From: an uncultured Caryophanales bacterium
Lineage (GTDB): Bacteria; Bacillota_I; Bacilli_A; RF39; UBA660
Direction: 5' to 3'
Length of the DNA: 37,978 bases
Assembly (NCBI GenBank): GCA_947168625.1
Contig: CAMVMQ010000004.1
Coordinates: 1 to 37,978, forward strand
The translations under genes and the position numbers were made by a program. Each line of letters starts with the position of its first letter. The stretch's first letter is position 1. Below are positions 37,378 to 37,978 of the stretch, piece by piece. The notes under the pieces are model-generated. The model was not told the DNA's origin and did not search any database. It worked only from the letters and a program-made list of their open reading frames with translations.

Positions 37378-37925
37378 TATTTTTCCTCCAATAATCTTAT
37401 TATTTCCTCTTCCATATTCTTTGGATTAAAAGTCGGATCATATCTTTTTACAACATTACCTTTTCTATTTACTAAAAACTTTGTAAAATTCCAAACAATA
37501 TCCCCTTCTTTTTTACATGTCGTACTTATTTTTCTAATAGCTTTCATAGCAGTCTTATTTTTAAGTCCTTGTACTTCTTCAGTAGGCATTTCTTTCTTTA
37601 AATATGTATATAAAGATATTTCATTATCTCCATTTACTTCTATTTTAGACATTTGATCAAACTTAGTATCATATTTCATTGTACAGAATTCATGGATTTC
37701 ATCATCTGTTCCTGGTGCTTGATGACCAAATTGGTCACAAGGAAAATCTAATATTTCTAATCCTTTATCATGATATTTTTCATATAACATTTCTAGTCCT
37801 TCATACTGCGGAGTAAAACCACATCCAGTTGCGGTATTTACTATTAATAGTACTTTATCTTTATATTCATTTAATTTAATATTACTCCCATCTCTTTTCT
37901 TTACTTCATAATCATATATACTCAT
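37377..37925 (-). CDS. Glutathione peroxidase-family thiol peroxidase
   Basis: VLLIVNTATGCGFTPQYEGLEMLYEKYHDKGLEILDFPCDQFGHQAPGTDDEI...VWNFTKFLVNRKGNVVKRYDP. Confidence 0.93.
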   Translation of the reverse strand: MSIYDYEVKKRDGSNIKLNEYKDKVLLIVNTATGCGFTPQYEGLEMLYEKYHDKGLEILDFPCDQFGHQAPGTDDEIHEFCTMKYDTKFDQMSKIEVNGDNEISLYTYLKKEMPTEEVQGLKNKTAMKAIRKISTTCKKEGDIVWNFTKFLVNRKGNVVKRYDPTFNPKNMEEEIIRLLEEK

Positions 37926-37948
37926 ATTATCTTCCTTTCTATAATTTA

Positions 37949-37977
37949 ATTTTATAATAATTGCTTTTATGTGTCAA
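37949..37977 (-). promoter_or_regulatory. Promoter for gpx-trxB-lipoprotein
   Basis: TTGACA-N17-TAAAAT on the minus strand. Confidence 0.65.
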
Positions 37978-37978
37978 T

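Noticed and set aside
1-37978. tRNA or rRNA genes, phage or transposase genes
   Set aside because: No cloverleaf/TTCGAATC-type arms, rRNA motifs, or transposase/integrase-like proteins were recognised on either strand by eye; a tRNAscan/ISfinder run would be needed to be certain.

Overview
AT-rich, Firmicutes/Bacilli-like chromosomal segment (standard code: TGG is used for Trp, e.g. the last residue of S14). Nearly every real gene is on the minus strand. From right to left in window coordinates the minus-strand order is: a redox group (gpx, trxB, cyclophilin-like lipoprotein); a Y-family polymerase with a YolD-like partner; a TtcA-like tRNA thiolase; a cell-surface cluster (MBG-like surface protein, dockerin-bearing glucosaminidase, membrane-anchored cohesin/cadherin-like protein, degenerate and intact polysaccharide deacetylases, two pilin-like proteins); sepF, divIVA, vanZ-like, ybeY, cdd; infC-rpmI-rplT; a YefM/YoeB toxin-antitoxin (TA) module; lepA, a divergent RNB-domain protein, miaB and a YmcA/YlbF-like gene; then the S10-spc-alpha ribosomal operon down to a truncated rpoA. 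Main points for follow-up: (1) an uncharacterised ~217-aa gene inserted between rpsH and rpsN inside the spc operon, which also lacks rpmD; (2) the TA module is bracketed by a perfect 37-bp direct repeat that is a copy of the rplT 3' end plus terminator, and its YoeB toxin has Gln at the catalytic His position; (3) a possible cohesin-like/dockerin pair encoded by adjacent genes; (4) terminator hairpins that swallow stop codons and in two cases contain the next gene's -35 element. All family calls come from reading translated sequence; no database search was run.
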